DNA from: Pseudomonadota bacterium
Lineage (GTDB): Bacteria; Bdellovibrionota; Bdellovibrionia; Bdellovibrionales; JACTMU01
Assembly (NCBI GenBank): GCA_014584465.1
Contig: JACTMU010000012.1
Location: 1-64,000, forward strand
Direction: 5' to 3'
DNA length: 64,000 nucleotides
In this document: piece after piece, positions 51,944 to 61,839 of the stretch
Layout: every line of letters starts with the position of its first letter
Numbering within the stretch: position 1 is the first letter of the stretch
Translations under genes and position numbers: made by a program
The notes under the pieces: generated by a model
The model's database searches: none
What the model was told of the DNA's origin: nothing
What the model saw: the letters and a program-made list of their open reading frames with translations, nothing else

Positions 51944-52302
51944 ACCAATTCTTTCCAGGGGCACTCTTCGGGGTCGGGGACCGATTTTCGATCCAAAGTG
52001 AAACGAACTCGATCAATCCAATGGTAGCCCAAATGGTCATTCACCTTTTCTTTGAGGGCCTGTTCAAAGAAGGTGAGCTCCTGCATCCACGAAGAGCTCT
52101 TTACCCACACCACAAGGGTGCGCTTGTAACAATCGACGGGAAGGGTTGCATGGGCCCAGGTTGTGCCCACAACCTCCTGCCAATCCCTCCACAAACGCCA
52201 CCGTTGAAACTGATCGGCAAGTGGAGACTTGCTTTGAGTCAAAATGGTATGTATGAGATCGGAGGCTGGCTTGAGAGAGCCGTTTCGCTTTTTCTTTGCC
52301 AT
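51940..52302 (-). CDS. DUF721 / DciA-like protein
   Basis: WRDWQEVVGTTWAHATLPVDCYKRTLVVWVKSSSWMQELTFFEQALKEKVN. Confidence 0.82.
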   Translation of the reverse strand: MAKKKRNGSLKPASDLIHTILTQSKSPLADQFQRWRLWRDWQEVVGTTWAHATLPVDCYKRTLVVWVKSSSWMQELTFFEQALKEKVNDHLGYHWIDRVRFTLDRKSVPDPEECPWKELV

Positions 52303-52320
52303 ATTGCTACGTAAGGTAAC

Positions 52321-53643
52321 ATGATGGGATTCGATGAGACAATTTATATCGTTGGAGCAGGGCTTGCAGGGAGCGAGTGCGCTTATCAGCTGGCTCAATT
52401 TGGGTATCGCGTTAAACTGTTTGAAATGCGGGATAAAGTTCAGACGCCAGCTCATCGCAGCGATCGACTGGCCGAGTTGGTCTGTTCCAACTCACTCGGG
52501 AGTATGACGGATTATTCGGCCTCTGGACAGCTCAAATGGGAGGCCCAACAGCTTGGGTCACTTTTGCTTGATGTGGCCCATCGCAATCGAGTCCCGGCGG
52601 GAATGGCGCTCTCTGTGGATCGGGAACTCTTCTCTGGTGAAGTCACCCAGATCATTCAAAGTCATCCCAACATAGAGGTTGTTCGAGAGTTGGTTGAGGA
52701 CCTTGATCAATTGCCCCGGCCCACGATCATTGCGACAGGTCCACTGACGGAAAGTCGTCTTCAGCACAGCATTGAGAATCACTTTGGGAGTGAGTTCTGC
52801 TACTTTTTTGATGCGATTGCCCCAATCATTGATCGTGACTCCATCAACATGGAGATCGTTTGGCAGGGAGATCGCTGGGATCGCGGAACCAAGGACTATC
52901 TCAATTGTCCAATGAATGAGGAGGAGTTTTTTCGCTTCACTGATGAGGTTGCCCGAGCTGAAAAGGTTACCCCAAGAGATTTTGAAAAGACCTCCTTTTT
53001 TGAAGGATGCATGCCAATTGAGACCTTTGTGGAGCGTGATCCGGTGAGTTTGCGTTTTGGACCCTGCTCGCCGAAGGGGCTTGTCAACCCTCGGACGAAG
53101 AGGTGGCCCTTCGCTGTCGTGCAGCTGCGTCAGGAGAACAGAGAGGCGACCGCATACAATATGGTTGGGTTTCAGACCCGAATGACCTATGGAGAGCAGG
53201 TGAGGGTTTTTCGAATGATCCCCGGCCTGGAAGAGGCCGAGTTTCTTAAGCTCGGCAGCATTCATCGCAACCTCTACATTCACTCCCCAAAGGTTCTAAG
53301 TCAGGATCTTTCGAGCAAGAAGGATCCCCTGCTCTTCTTTGCAGGTCAAATCACTGGGGTCGAGGGCTACTTCGAGTCCACCTCCATTGGCCTCTTGGTG
53401 GCGCGGTTTTTAAGAGACAAGTTGCAGGGCCACCCCCTTGTTCCTCCGCCTCGTGCCTCTGCCTTTGGGTCACTCCTATCGGCAATTACAGAGGAGCGGG
53501 ACTACTTTCAGCCGACCAACATCAATTTTGGACTACTACCCTTTGTGCCTGAATGTGGGAATAAGCGGATCAAGAGGGAGAGACAGCTTCATTTTGCCAA
53601 GGAGAGCCTCAAAGACTATCTTGGCGCTCCCCCAGCTCCCTGA
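52321..53643 (+). CDS. trmFO: Methylenetetrahydrofolate-tRNA-(uracil-5-)-methyltransferase
   Basis: YIVGAGLAGSECAYQLAQFGYRVKLFEMRD; ELVCSNSLGS; AGQITGVEGYFESTSIGLL. Confidence 0.96.
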   Translation: MMGFDETIYIVGAGLAGSECAYQLAQFGYRVKLFEMRDKVQTPAHRSDRLAELVCSNSLGSMTDYSASGQLKWEAQQLGSLLLDVAHRNRVPAGMALSVDRELFSGEVTQIIQSHPNIEVVRELVEDLDQLPRPTIIATGPLTESRLQHSIENHFGSEFCYFFDAIAPIIDRDSINMEIVWQGDRWDRGTKDYLNCPMNEEEFFRFTDEVARAEKVTPRDFEKTSFFEGCMPIETFVERDPVSLRFGPCSPKGLVNPRTKRWPFAVVQLRQENREATAYNMVGFQTRMTYGEQVRVFRMIPGLEEAEFLKLGSIHRNLYIHSPKVLSQDLSSKKDPLLFFAGQITGVEGYFESTSIGLLVARFLRDKLQGHPLVPPPRASAFGSLLSAITEERDYFQPTNINFGLLPFVPECGNKRIKRERQLHFAKESLKDYLGAPPAP

Positions 53644-53708
53644 CGAACTCGAGAAAAAAGCTTGGACAACAGGACGATTTTCTTTTACTTTCAAAATCCA
53701 TCAAACTT

Positions 53709-53785
53709 GCGCTCGTAGCTCAATTGGATAGAGCATCAGACTTCGGATCTGAGGGTTGGGTGTTCGAGTCATCCCGGGCGCGCCA
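53709..53785 (+). tRNA. tRNA-Arg (anticodon TCG)
   Basis: gcgctcg...tcagacttcggatctga...cgggcgcgCCA; cloverleaf pairs and CCA encoded. Confidence 0.95.
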
Positions 53786-53960
53786 TTCTTCTGAGTGGAC
53801 GAGCACACTGATTCAAAGTTCACATCACAATAGATTACAGCCATTGCCTTATTGGTTCAAGTATTTGACTATCAAACGCCTTCCGTAATTCAAACAGTTC
53901 AGGTAAAGACCTGTTCAATGAATAAAACTTTCTTAGAAAGTTGTGAATGTTATTTCGATT

Positions 53961-54365
53961 TCATCCCTCAGGCCATAAAATAAAATTTCTCAGAATATTC
54001 AATATTCGAATTTCCTCTATTATTTTGGAATTAAGAAAAACATCAAGTTCATCTTGTTGTGTTACCGATCCATATTCGGTGAACAAGAAACCAACTTTCT
54101 TTATAAATATTGGATCACTTACCAACAGATAAATGAAGTCCCATTGAGTTGTTTCTCTGTGATCACGCTCTGCAATGACGACCACATCAAATTCATCAAA
54201 AAGGCTGACGATGTAGTCAATCAGTTCCTTTGCGTTAACTTTGATATAATCTACATAAGGCCTTATTTCAGGTTTGCTTGCCTGAATGCTTTGTCCGTAA
54301 ACTGATTTTCCTAGAAAAGAAAGAAATTGAATGGTAGCAACAACAAAACTTTGGTACTTATTCAT
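53961..54365 (-). CDS. Hypothetical protein, possibly truncated
   Basis: 134 aa ORF with N-terminal hydrophobic segment and EFDVVVIAERDHRETTQWDFIYLLVSDP; ends abruptly. Confidence 0.35.
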   Translation of the reverse strand: MNKYQSFVVATIQFLSFLGKSVYGQSIQASKPEIRPYVDYIKVNAKELIDYIVSLFDEFDVVVIAERDHRETTQWDFIYLLVSDPIFIKKVGFLFTEYGSVTQQDELDVFLNSKIIEEIRILNILRNFILWPEG

Positions 54366-54820
54366 AGTCTATCCCACGACCCATCTTGTCTTGAAGGTCC
54401 CTATTACTATAGATCGACATAGCCGTCAAGCGCCGTTACTTTGTCGGTTACATTCCTGTGTTTGTAATCAATCTTTATCATCAAGAAGCAAATCGAAGAT
54501 TTCCCTTAAAAAAAATTCTTCTGCCCTGGCGCACCGTTGAGAACCGTTGTCTCCATTGCTATTTTGGATGCTGATACGAACAGTGTTCATCATTATGAAA
54601 AGATTCCTGTTGGGTATAGGAAGATCATATATGTAATATAACAATTGCTTATATGATCTCATTGGAGAATACGGTCAATGGCGAACGTTATCTCTCTGGA
54701 AAAGAATATTTCACTATTATTCAGTATACTTCAGTTCAAGATTTACTATCATTTCATACATGTAAGACTTGTATGTCAATTGGCGGTGCGATTTGCACTC
54801 TTTAGAACAGGGAGGTAGTT

Positions 54821-56101
54821 ATGAAAAGGATTTTTTGTATCATGACAGTTATTTTTTGTTTTCATGAATTACTGGCAGCAAAAAGTATAGATCGATCTGG
54901 CAACGTTGTGTCAGGGGAGTTTTTGGTAAAGCTCTCGTCAGATCAATACCAGTTAGTTCAGGTTCAAGATTTGCTGGGATCGCAAAACGTTCGAAGAGTC
55001 ACGAAGAGCGTCTATCTGGTGCAGCGAAATCTGTTGGAGCGATCGGAATTTGTAGTGAGTTCATTGAAGGCACTCGATCAAGTGGAATTGGTGGAGCCCA
55101 ACTACGTTTATCAAATTGAGTCTGCAGAGTGGCCCAGCGATCCCGTGTTTCAGGATCAATGGGGGCTTCACAACACAGGCCAAAACGGAGGCGAACCTGG
55201 TGTGGACATTGGAGCACTCAAGGCCTGGGAGATTACCGAGGGATCTAAGGAGATCGTCATTGCAGTCATAGACACTGGCCTCTTACTAAACCATCCTGAT
55301 CTACGAAACAATCTTTGGATTAACAGAGCGGAGTTTGAAGGCGAGACGGGCGTGGACGATGATGGAAACGGTTTTGTTGATGATATTTATGGCTATGATT
55401 TTGCCAACAGTGATGCAGATCCTATGGACGATCATGGCCACGGGACTGTTTTAGCGGGTATTGCCGGGGCGGAAGGCAACAATGGCGAGGCGATCTCTGG
55501 CGTGAATCGGCGTGTTTCGCTCATGGCCATTAAGTTTCTTTCAAGTGGAGGCGGTGGATCGCTCGAAAATGCTGTTCGATCGATTAACTATGCAACTCAA
55601 ATGGGTGCGCACGTGATGATCAATGGTTGGGGTGGTGGATCCTATTCGGAGATACTTCAAAGTGCGATTGAGGATGCCAATGAGAAGGGAAGTCTCTTTG
55701 TGGCTGGTGCAGGGTCCGAGGGAAGCGACAACGACGTTCGTCCAATGTATCCGGCAAGCTACAACGTTCCTAATGTGATCAGCGCTACGGCTGTGGATCG
55801 ACACGGCCAACTTGCGGGCTTCGCAAATTTTGGAAGATCAACCGTCACTGTTGGGGCACCTGGCGTGGAGATCGTGAGCTTCGGTCTTACAGGTCTCACG
55901 ATGGGGTCAGGGACAAGCATGGCAGCTGCCTATGCAGGTGGTGTGGCAGGCCTACTTTTATCAAAGGAGTCGACTCTTTCGCCGGCTCAAGTAAAAGAGC
56001 GCCTGATCGCGCAATCGATGACACTCTCGTCACTTGAGAACAAGGTGGTTTCAGGCGGGATGGTGCATGCATTTTTTGCACTATCTGGCGGGAAACCTTG
56101 A
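54821..56101 (+). CDS. Subtilisin-like S8 serine peptidase, exported
   Basis: IDTGLLLNHPDLRNN (Asp), DDHGHGTVLAGIAG (His), GSGTSMAAAYAGG (Ser); signal peptide. Confidence 0.92.
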   Translation: MKRIFCIMTVIFCFHELLAAKSIDRSGNVVSGEFLVKLSSDQYQLVQVQDLLGSQNVRRVTKSVYLVQRNLLERSEFVVSSLKALDQVELVEPNYVYQIESAEWPSDPVFQDQWGLHNTGQNGGEPGVDIGALKAWEITEGSKEIVIAVIDTGLLLNHPDLRNNLWINRAEFEGETGVDDDGNGFVDDIYGYDFANSDADPMDDHGHGTVLAGIAGAEGNNGEAISGVNRRVSLMAIKFLSSGGGGSLENAVRSINYATQMGAHVMINGWGGGSYSEILQSAIEDANEKGSLFVAGAGSEGSDNDVRPMYPASYNVPNVISATAVDRHGQLAGFANFGRSTVTVGAPGVEIVSFGLTGLTMGSGTSMAAAYAGGVAGLLLSKESTLSPAQVKERLIAQSMTLSSLENKVVSGGMVHAFFALSGGKP

Positions 56102-56913
56102 GCAAGCCAAAGCGAAAATCCAACTTGAAAAGCCGCACAGAAGTGCCTCGCATCTACTTGGCTGAACTCAATCAGCCAAGTAGAATTGCAGATTTGGCGA
56201 CCTTACCTTTTGATCGAAGTGATCACAAACGGATCGTTGAACTCAGGGCCTATTCCAAAATCAATCGTCTGATTGCAGCGCAAAAGCGAGATTTTGATAA
56301 AGTCCATGAGATTGCGAAATTTGTATCTAGATCTTGGTCTCATGTGGACTTTGTGCCCACTCTAAAAAAATATGATGCGCTTTCGATTCTCAAGTTAGCG
56401 CAAAAAGGTTACTCCTTTTCATGTGCGCAGTTTGCCACAGTCACGGTTCAGCTTTGTCATTCAGTGGGTATTCCGGCACGAGTGCTCCACATTCTAACAA
56501 AGAATTCAGGTCTTGGTTCCTCTGGCCATGGTCATGTGGTGATGGAATATTTTGACAACCAGTTGGCAAAGTGGATTTGGGTTGATCCTCAGATTCACGC
56601 ATTTGCGCGGTACAAGGGAGAGCTTCTCAGTTTCAATGAATACTCGGAACTGATCGTAGAGGGTGAGCGTCCGGAGCTCATTTTTTCAGATCGCACCATT
56701 GAATATTTGAAAGGAAAGAAAGAGCGATTGAAAGTTCTTGCGAATTTTGAAAGGCGATATATTTGGGAATCCAGAGTTTCAGGATGGGATGTCTTTTATG
56801 AGCGGCAAAACCATAAGAGAAGAACAGGATGCAAGAGATCAGGGTTCTTGCCTTCGCTGACGTTTCAAGGATTTGCCCATCAGATGCCGATCTATTTAGG
56901 GGCTGTCCGGTAA
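56098..56913 (+). CDS. Transglutaminase-like protein
   Basis: GYSFSCAQFATV, GHGHVVMEYF, WIWVDPQ; TTG start overlaps the upstream stop. Confidence 0.8.
   Translation: MSKPKRKSNLKSRTEVPRIYLAELNQPSRIADLATLPFDRSDHKRIVELRAYSKINRLIAAQKRDFDKVHEIAKFVSRSWSHVDFVPTLKKYDALSILKLAQKGYSFSCAQFATVTVQLCHSVGIPARVLHILTKNSGLGSSGHGHVVMEYFDNQLAKWIWVDPQIHAFARYKGELLSFNEYSELIVEGERPELIFSDRTIEYLKGKKERLKVLANFERRYIWESRVSGWDVFYERQNHKRRTGCKRSGFLPSLTFQGFAHQMPIYLGAVR
56153..56184. repeat. 13-bp perfect inverted repeat, 6-nt loop, in 5' coding region
   Basis: tctacttggctga-actcaa-tcagccaagtaga. Confidence 0.92.
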
Positions 56914-56988
56914 TTCGCTTTTTGATCGATTTTGATAAGTTTTTCTTATACCGAGGCGGGCCGACGAAGGGCTAGCCAGAGGCGCTAA
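56896..56988 (+). repeat. Dispersed MITE-like repeat, arm type B plus core (copy 3)
   Basis: taggggctgtccggtaattcgctttttgatcgattttgataagtttttcttataccgaggcgggccgacgaagggctagccagaggcgctaa; core identical to 45k copy. Confidence 0.85.
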
Positions 56989-57586
56989 TTGATGCTCCGG
57001 TGAATGCGTGTCAGATTCGATTCGAAACGATCGCGCCGAAACGACCAATCAAATGGTAAGACGTCGAAGACTATAGAAGACGTGCACATCGCAACTTTGC
57101 CACACGTCGAATTAAAGTTCACTTGAGCCACAGTATGCCCTGGTTCTCTCACTATTCCATTCGAATCAATGAAAGACAAAAGACTGTGCGAGATGCCGAA
57201 CTTGAAATCATCCTCTCAAAGGGAGCGAACTTGCTCAAAGTAGCTCCCGTGAACTCTTTGGGTCAATTCGGAGTGCCCACCACCGCTGTCATTCGATTTG
57301 ACCGAGATTATCCGAGTGTGAAAAACTATTGGTAACGACAACCTTGAAAAAATTTCCTTCTGTTCAAAGAAAGAGTGTTAAAAAGAAAGACACTTTTTAG
57401 GTCAAATGAAATCCAGTGCGCTATGATTGGAACCTGAAAGAAGGCGGTAGCCCAATTTTCTATCTATTTTTGGTAGAGGTTTTCGTTTAAATTGCTTGAG
57501 AACAGTAAATAGTACGATTGGCAACAAGACCTAAGAATGGTCAGTTGCGGCGTAAAGCCAGAGATGAAAGAGAAAGGAGTTATCTT

Positions 57587-58204
57587 ATGAAATCGTTCGT
57601 GGTGCTACTCGTGTTCGTTGCGCAACCCCTATTAGGAGCCATTTCCAGTACGGAAAATGGAGCTGTTGATTCGGCCATTGAAAGCATGGTTCAAACCATT
57701 CGAAATCAATGGTCCATTGAAATTGAGAGGGCCACGCGCGCCTGTCAGCAAAGGGTGACCCAATTTCAGAGAGAAAAGGAGGCCGCTGAGGCAGCCGTGG
57801 GACGTTGTGAATCCCAGAAAAATCAGCTTGCTGCACAGATCTCAAACCTTCAAGGCACCATTCAGAGTTTAAGAGATGAGAATGATGCTCTTCGCCGTGA
57901 GATCGAATCTCTGAGGAATCCTCCCTCATTTGTAACTCAGTCCGATGTATATCAGTACAAGCTACCACCCGAGGGCTGCTCAAGTGCGCCTGAATGGCCA
58001 GATGACATCACCAAGCAGAACGAATTCAAGGAGCGCATTCTTCAAGAAGCAATCATGAAATGTGATGGGATGGGATTGGATTGCTCTAATTCTGATCCAA
58101 AATTCACTTTCAAAGATTTGGGTCGAGATCCATCTACTGGACCCTACACAAAATTGTATCTATGTGAATTGACCGTCCATCTTAAGTGGAAAAGAGTCAA
58201 TTGA
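57587..58204 (+). CDS. Exported coiled-coil protein, hypothetical
   Basis: Signal peptide MKSFVVLLVFVAQPLLGA; heptad-like region RCESQKNQLAAQISNLQGTIQSLRDENDALRREIESL. Confidence 0.6.
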   Translation: MKSFVVLLVFVAQPLLGAISSTENGAVDSAIESMVQTIRNQWSIEIERATRACQQRVTQFQREKEAAEAAVGRCESQKNQLAAQISNLQGTIQSLRDENDALRREIESLRNPPSFVTQSDVYQYKLPPEGCSSAPEWPDDITKQNEFKERILQEAIMKCDGMGLDCSNSDPKFTFKDLGRDPSTGPYTKLYLCELTVHLKWKRVN

Positions 58205-58216
58205 TACATGATTTGA

Positions 58217-58265
58217 TTCCAGATGCTGTCTCATGTTGGACGTAGTTCTGAGACAGCATCTGGAA
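58217..58265 (+). repeat. 17-bp perfect inverted repeat with 15-nt loop
   Basis: ttccagatgctgtctca ... tgagacagcatctggaa, just downstream of a stop codon. Confidence 0.93.
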
Positions 58266-58348
58266 GTTCGGATTAGGTGGCCACGGTTGACAACGCCCAC
58301 AAAGCGTGGTCGTCTTAGAGAATATGTACGTGCGGGATCGCTTCTGAC

Positions 58349-59926
58349 ATGGGAGAAGAGAAAAAGAGACGGCTTGAGTCTCAGATCCTCAATCACATTC
58401 TTTTAGGTGAGTTTGAAAAGGCAAAGAAGGGCTTAAAGAGCTACTGCAAATCAACTCCTCATTCATATGAAGATCTTATGAAGGCCTCGGAATTTTATCT
58501 ATGGCTAGGATCTTCAAACGACGCCCTTCGGATCTTAGGGCCGCCCCATGCATCAGAAGAGCTCTTGATTTTGAGTGCGGATGTATTAAAGTGTGAGTCG
58601 CGACTTGCCTTTATGTTAAGTTATGTTGGTGTTGCGCATTTAGCTTATCGCACCTTCTTGGAGATTCGAAAGGCATTTGAGGCAAGAGGCATCACCATGG
58701 AGAACTTTTTCCCGAAGTACTTCCACTATTTTGCCTCATGTTGTTTCAACACCTTTCGATATCATGAAGCAGCAGAGAACTATCGTTTGGCTATTGATTT
58801 CGGTAGATCTCTAAAGAGGCCCCCCTACTTTACAAAGATTGGATTGGCGGACGCATTAAATGCTTTGGGTCGTACCGAAGAGGCCATCGATTGCATCCAT
58901 CAAGTTTTGGAAGATCTTCCTCCGGAAGAGACGATCATGCGAGGGATATGTCATCAGGTGAATGGATTCTATCTGCTCTGCGCGGGAAGGTTTGATAGTG
59001 GCAAAGAATCTCTTGACCTCTCTACCAAGCTATTCTCTGAAGAGGTCAAAAACAAAGATTATGCCTATCTTTTGGAATCTCTTGCAATTCACTCCATTCA
59101 CCTCAAAGACTATGATAAAGCAAGAAAGTTCTTATTTGAGGCGATGGAGATCTTACATAAGAAGAGCGCAGAGCCACGTGCCCTTATTTGTATCTACTAT
59201 TGGCTCGAACAGATCCCCGGATACAGTTCGGGTATTGCAGAACAGATTGCACTTCGCTGTCATCACGTTCAATCGCCCTACAGTCTCATGGCCGGAGCTA
59301 AATTTTCGGTCCCTGATGTGATTCCAAATTGGATGAAAGATCGCATTGATCGCACTGATGGGGACTGTTGGAAAATCTGTGAAAATGCTCTAGAGCCAAT
59401 CTCGTACCTCGATCATAAGGATGGCCACCACGGGCATGCTCTTTTGGATCTCTGTGCTGGGATCAACACAACATCTGTGGATCAAAAGCCCAATGTGCTG
59501 CCTGAGCTTCAAGTACGATGTCTTTTGGCAATCATCGGATCTGGTTCTTTAGGGATCTCGCTATGGGCCCTATTTGATCACGTCTATCAGGATGAACGAA
59601 TTGACATGAATGTAGGAATCACTCGAATCAAGAACCTTCTTCACCGGCTTGCCAAGGATTTTTCAATCTCTCGAAGTGGCAATCATCTCTTCTTCAACTT
59701 TGAGTTAAACAAACAGACACTTCTCATTCCCATGAATCTTCGATATCGAGGGTGTTATATGTATCTCAGCCGAAAAGTTGGAAACTTCTCACAACATGAT
59801 GTAGAAGAGATTCTTGGTGTATCGCGACAGACTGCCACACGATGGATGACCGACTGGATTGAAAGGGGCATTCTCTCTCCATTAGAGGGGTCGTCTTTCA
59901 ATTACTTCGTATGCATGGCCGAGTGA
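58349..59926 (+). CDS. TPR-like protein with C-terminal winged-helix/HTH segments, putative regulator
   Basis: Helical repeats (ADALNALGRTEEAIDCIHQVLEDLP), MNVGITRIKNLLHRLAKDFSI..., FSQHDVEEILGVSRQTATRWMTDWIERGIL. Confidence 0.6.
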   Translation: MGEEKKRRLESQILNHILLGEFEKAKKGLKSYCKSTPHSYEDLMKASEFYLWLGSSNDALRILGPPHASEELLILSADVLKCESRLAFMLSYVGVAHLAYRTFLEIRKAFEARGITMENFFPKYFHYFASCCFNTFRYHEAAENYRLAIDFGRSLKRPPYFTKIGLADALNALGRTEEAIDCIHQVLEDLPPEETIMRGICHQVNGFYLLCAGRFDSGKESLDLSTKLFSEEVKNKDYAYLLESLAIHSIHLKDYDKARKFLFEAMEILHKKSAEPRALICIYYWLEQIPGYSSGIAEQIALRCHHVQSPYSLMAGAKFSVPDVIPNWMKDRIDRTDGDCWKICENALEPISYLDHKDGHHGHALLDLCAGINTTSVDQKPNVLPELQVRCLLAIIGSGSLGISLWALFDHVYQDERIDMNVGITRIKNLLHRLAKDFSISRSGNHLFFNFELNKQTLLIPMNLRYRGCYMYLSRKVGNFSQHDVEEILGVSRQTATRWMTDWIERGILSPLEGSSFNYFVCMAE

Positions 59927-61642
59927 CTTGAGCGGAACCCGATACATATTGTACACAAGGCCACCATCGTTGCGGCTTATGTTTTCTTGAGGTGTTCCCT
60001 TGGGGAGTTCATACTCTTTTCCATTGTATTCAGTGAAATCTAGAGTTGAGGGAAGGGCCATTAAGTAGTCCTGATCATTTTTTCCATATTTCAGAGAAAT
60101 GTTGGAATTTAATCTGTCAGAATCACCGAAGCGCAGGGGCAGGCCCTCAGGGACCCTGTTTTTGGATGCAAACGGCCCGGAGGCAAGAATTGCAAATTCT
60201 TCAACGCCGCTATCTTTTTTTACGGGCCCAAATCCAATGATCTTTGCCACTTCACCATTGACAAGATAGAGATCGCCTCGCTGATAGACTTTTTTACTCT
60301 CTTTGCTCCTTACCGACTGACCATTTTGGACGAGCCAGGACTCAAATATTGAGGTGCTGTATTTTCTACGACGTAGATGACTCTTGTCTCTTTGATCATC
60401 AAAGCGAAAGGGGACAGAGATCATCTCAGAGTCAACATTGACTTTACCGATGTCGAGAAGTTGAATGTAGTGTCCGTTTTTGTTTGGATAGTAACTGCGA
60501 CCTGAATCAAAAAAGAGCTCTAGATCCGGCCATATTGTTTTTTGTGAGGCCTCGTTCAAAACGCCAAATGGATTGAAAATGTGAAACATTTGGTCGTCCG
60601 GATCTGCGTTTCTACTTAGATCTTCATAGCCTTCATTTTTTGAAGAGAGAAGATTTCGCGCAAGTTTGGCATTACTGAAGAAAGTTTCCGAATGTAGGAA
60701 CTTCGTATAGAAGTCTATGAGCGAGCTGTCCTCGAGAAATTGCCTCAAGAATTCGTGGATGTACAAAAAGGAACACTGAAGATCTGCTTCAGAATCATCG
60801 ACGTTTCCATCTTGAAGTCTTGAGAGCAACTCGGATACGTATTCATACTCATGCGAGATTACTATCCGACCTGTTGTTGGATTCACACTTTCCAATTGCC
60901 TCTTTCGAAAAGCCATTTGGAAGCTGCTTCTGTCGCATCGAGAATCAATGTGATTTGCCAATTGGACGGGACTTGGGGAAGGCGTCTCAATTTTTTTCTT
61001 CTGAGAATAGCTCACAGCGATGCTTTCGACGGAACCTTCTTCATAGCGGTCACTTCTTGTGAGCTCTTGGGTTTTAGGGAGTTCTTCGAGGTTCTTGAGG
61101 TAGGAGCCCATCTCCTTCGCAAGAAAAGCTATATTGTGTCGTTGTGGACGAAGCCTCCACCATCGGGAAAGAGATTGAAGCCTCTTTTGAATCTTCCACA
61201 TGGTGTCCATGCAATACTTCATTCTTGTCGGGGGAGAGGACCTCTTCTTTTTGCCTTTTAGAACTGTTGAAGTTTTAAAGTCAATCTCCTTGCCATCTTT
61301 TGTCGTGATTGTGGATGTTTCAAGATACTTTGTGGTCGCGTAGGGGAAGGCCCAGAGGACAGGACTATTATGGCTAGAAGATGAATCCTCGGATGGGCTG
61401 CACATGATGACGCCACCATCACCGCCACCGCGAGAGCCATCACCGTTATCTTCAAAGGGAGACTGATTTTCAATCAAAGGTCCTCTAGTTCCCTCATCAT
61501 TTTCTTGAGGAGTTTTTGGACCATGGATGCCATCGGGAGCGTAGAGCTCGCTGGCGGAGAGAGGTGGTGGACCTGCTAGGATCAGGCAAAAAGAGAGGAC
61601 TGTCAGTATGCTAAGATTGAGGATGGCTCTAAGTGTCTGCAC
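59882..61642 (-). CDS. Hypothetical exported protein
   Basis: Signal peptide ILNLSILTVLSFCLILAGPPPLSASE; long uninterrupted ORF. Confidence 0.6.
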   Translation of the reverse strand: MQTLRAILNLSILTVLSFCLILAGPPPLSASELYAPDGIHGPKTPQENDEGTRGPLIENQSPFEDNGDGSRGGGDGGVIMCSPSEDSSSSHNSPVLWAFPYATTKYLETSTITTKDGKEIDFKTSTVLKGKKKRSSPPTRMKYCMDTMWKIQKRLQSLSRWWRLRPQRHNIAFLAKEMGSYLKNLEELPKTQELTRSDRYEEGSVESIAVSYSQKKKIETPSPSPVQLANHIDSRCDRSSFQMAFRKRQLESVNPTTGRIVISHEYEYVSELLSRLQDGNVDDSEADLQCSFLYIHEFLRQFLEDSSLIDFYTKFLHSETFFSNAKLARNLLSSKNEGYEDLSRNADPDDQMFHIFNPFGVLNEASQKTIWPDLELFFDSGRSYYPNKNGHYIQLLDIGKVNVDSEMISVPFRFDDQRDKSHLRRRKYSTSIFESWLVQNGQSVRSKESKKVYQRGDLYLVNGEVAKIIGFGPVKKDSGVEEFAILASGPFASKNRVPEGLPLRFGDSDRLNSNISLKYGKNDQDYLMALPSTLDFTEYNGKEYELPKGTPQENISRNDGGLVYNMYRVPLKSLGHAYEVIERRPL

Positions 61643-61839
61643 TCTGTTACTCCTAATGGATGTCTCGGCAAGAGAGGATGCAGTAACTATGCCAAGGGCT
61701 CCGAGTAGAGTGACCTAGCTTGAACGTAAATGGCTGAATATTGGTTATGGACTGTCAACTTTTTTGACATTGCTGTTTCTTGGCCATGTGGTAGGTTTCT
61801 AGTGTCGAGCGTTTGCTCAAGTCTGAGGTATGAACTTAA

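Noticed and set aside
59882-59926. 45-bp convergent overlap of two CDS 3' ends
   Set aside because: Both ORFs are supported, but short tail-to-tail overlaps are common; not treated as a finding.
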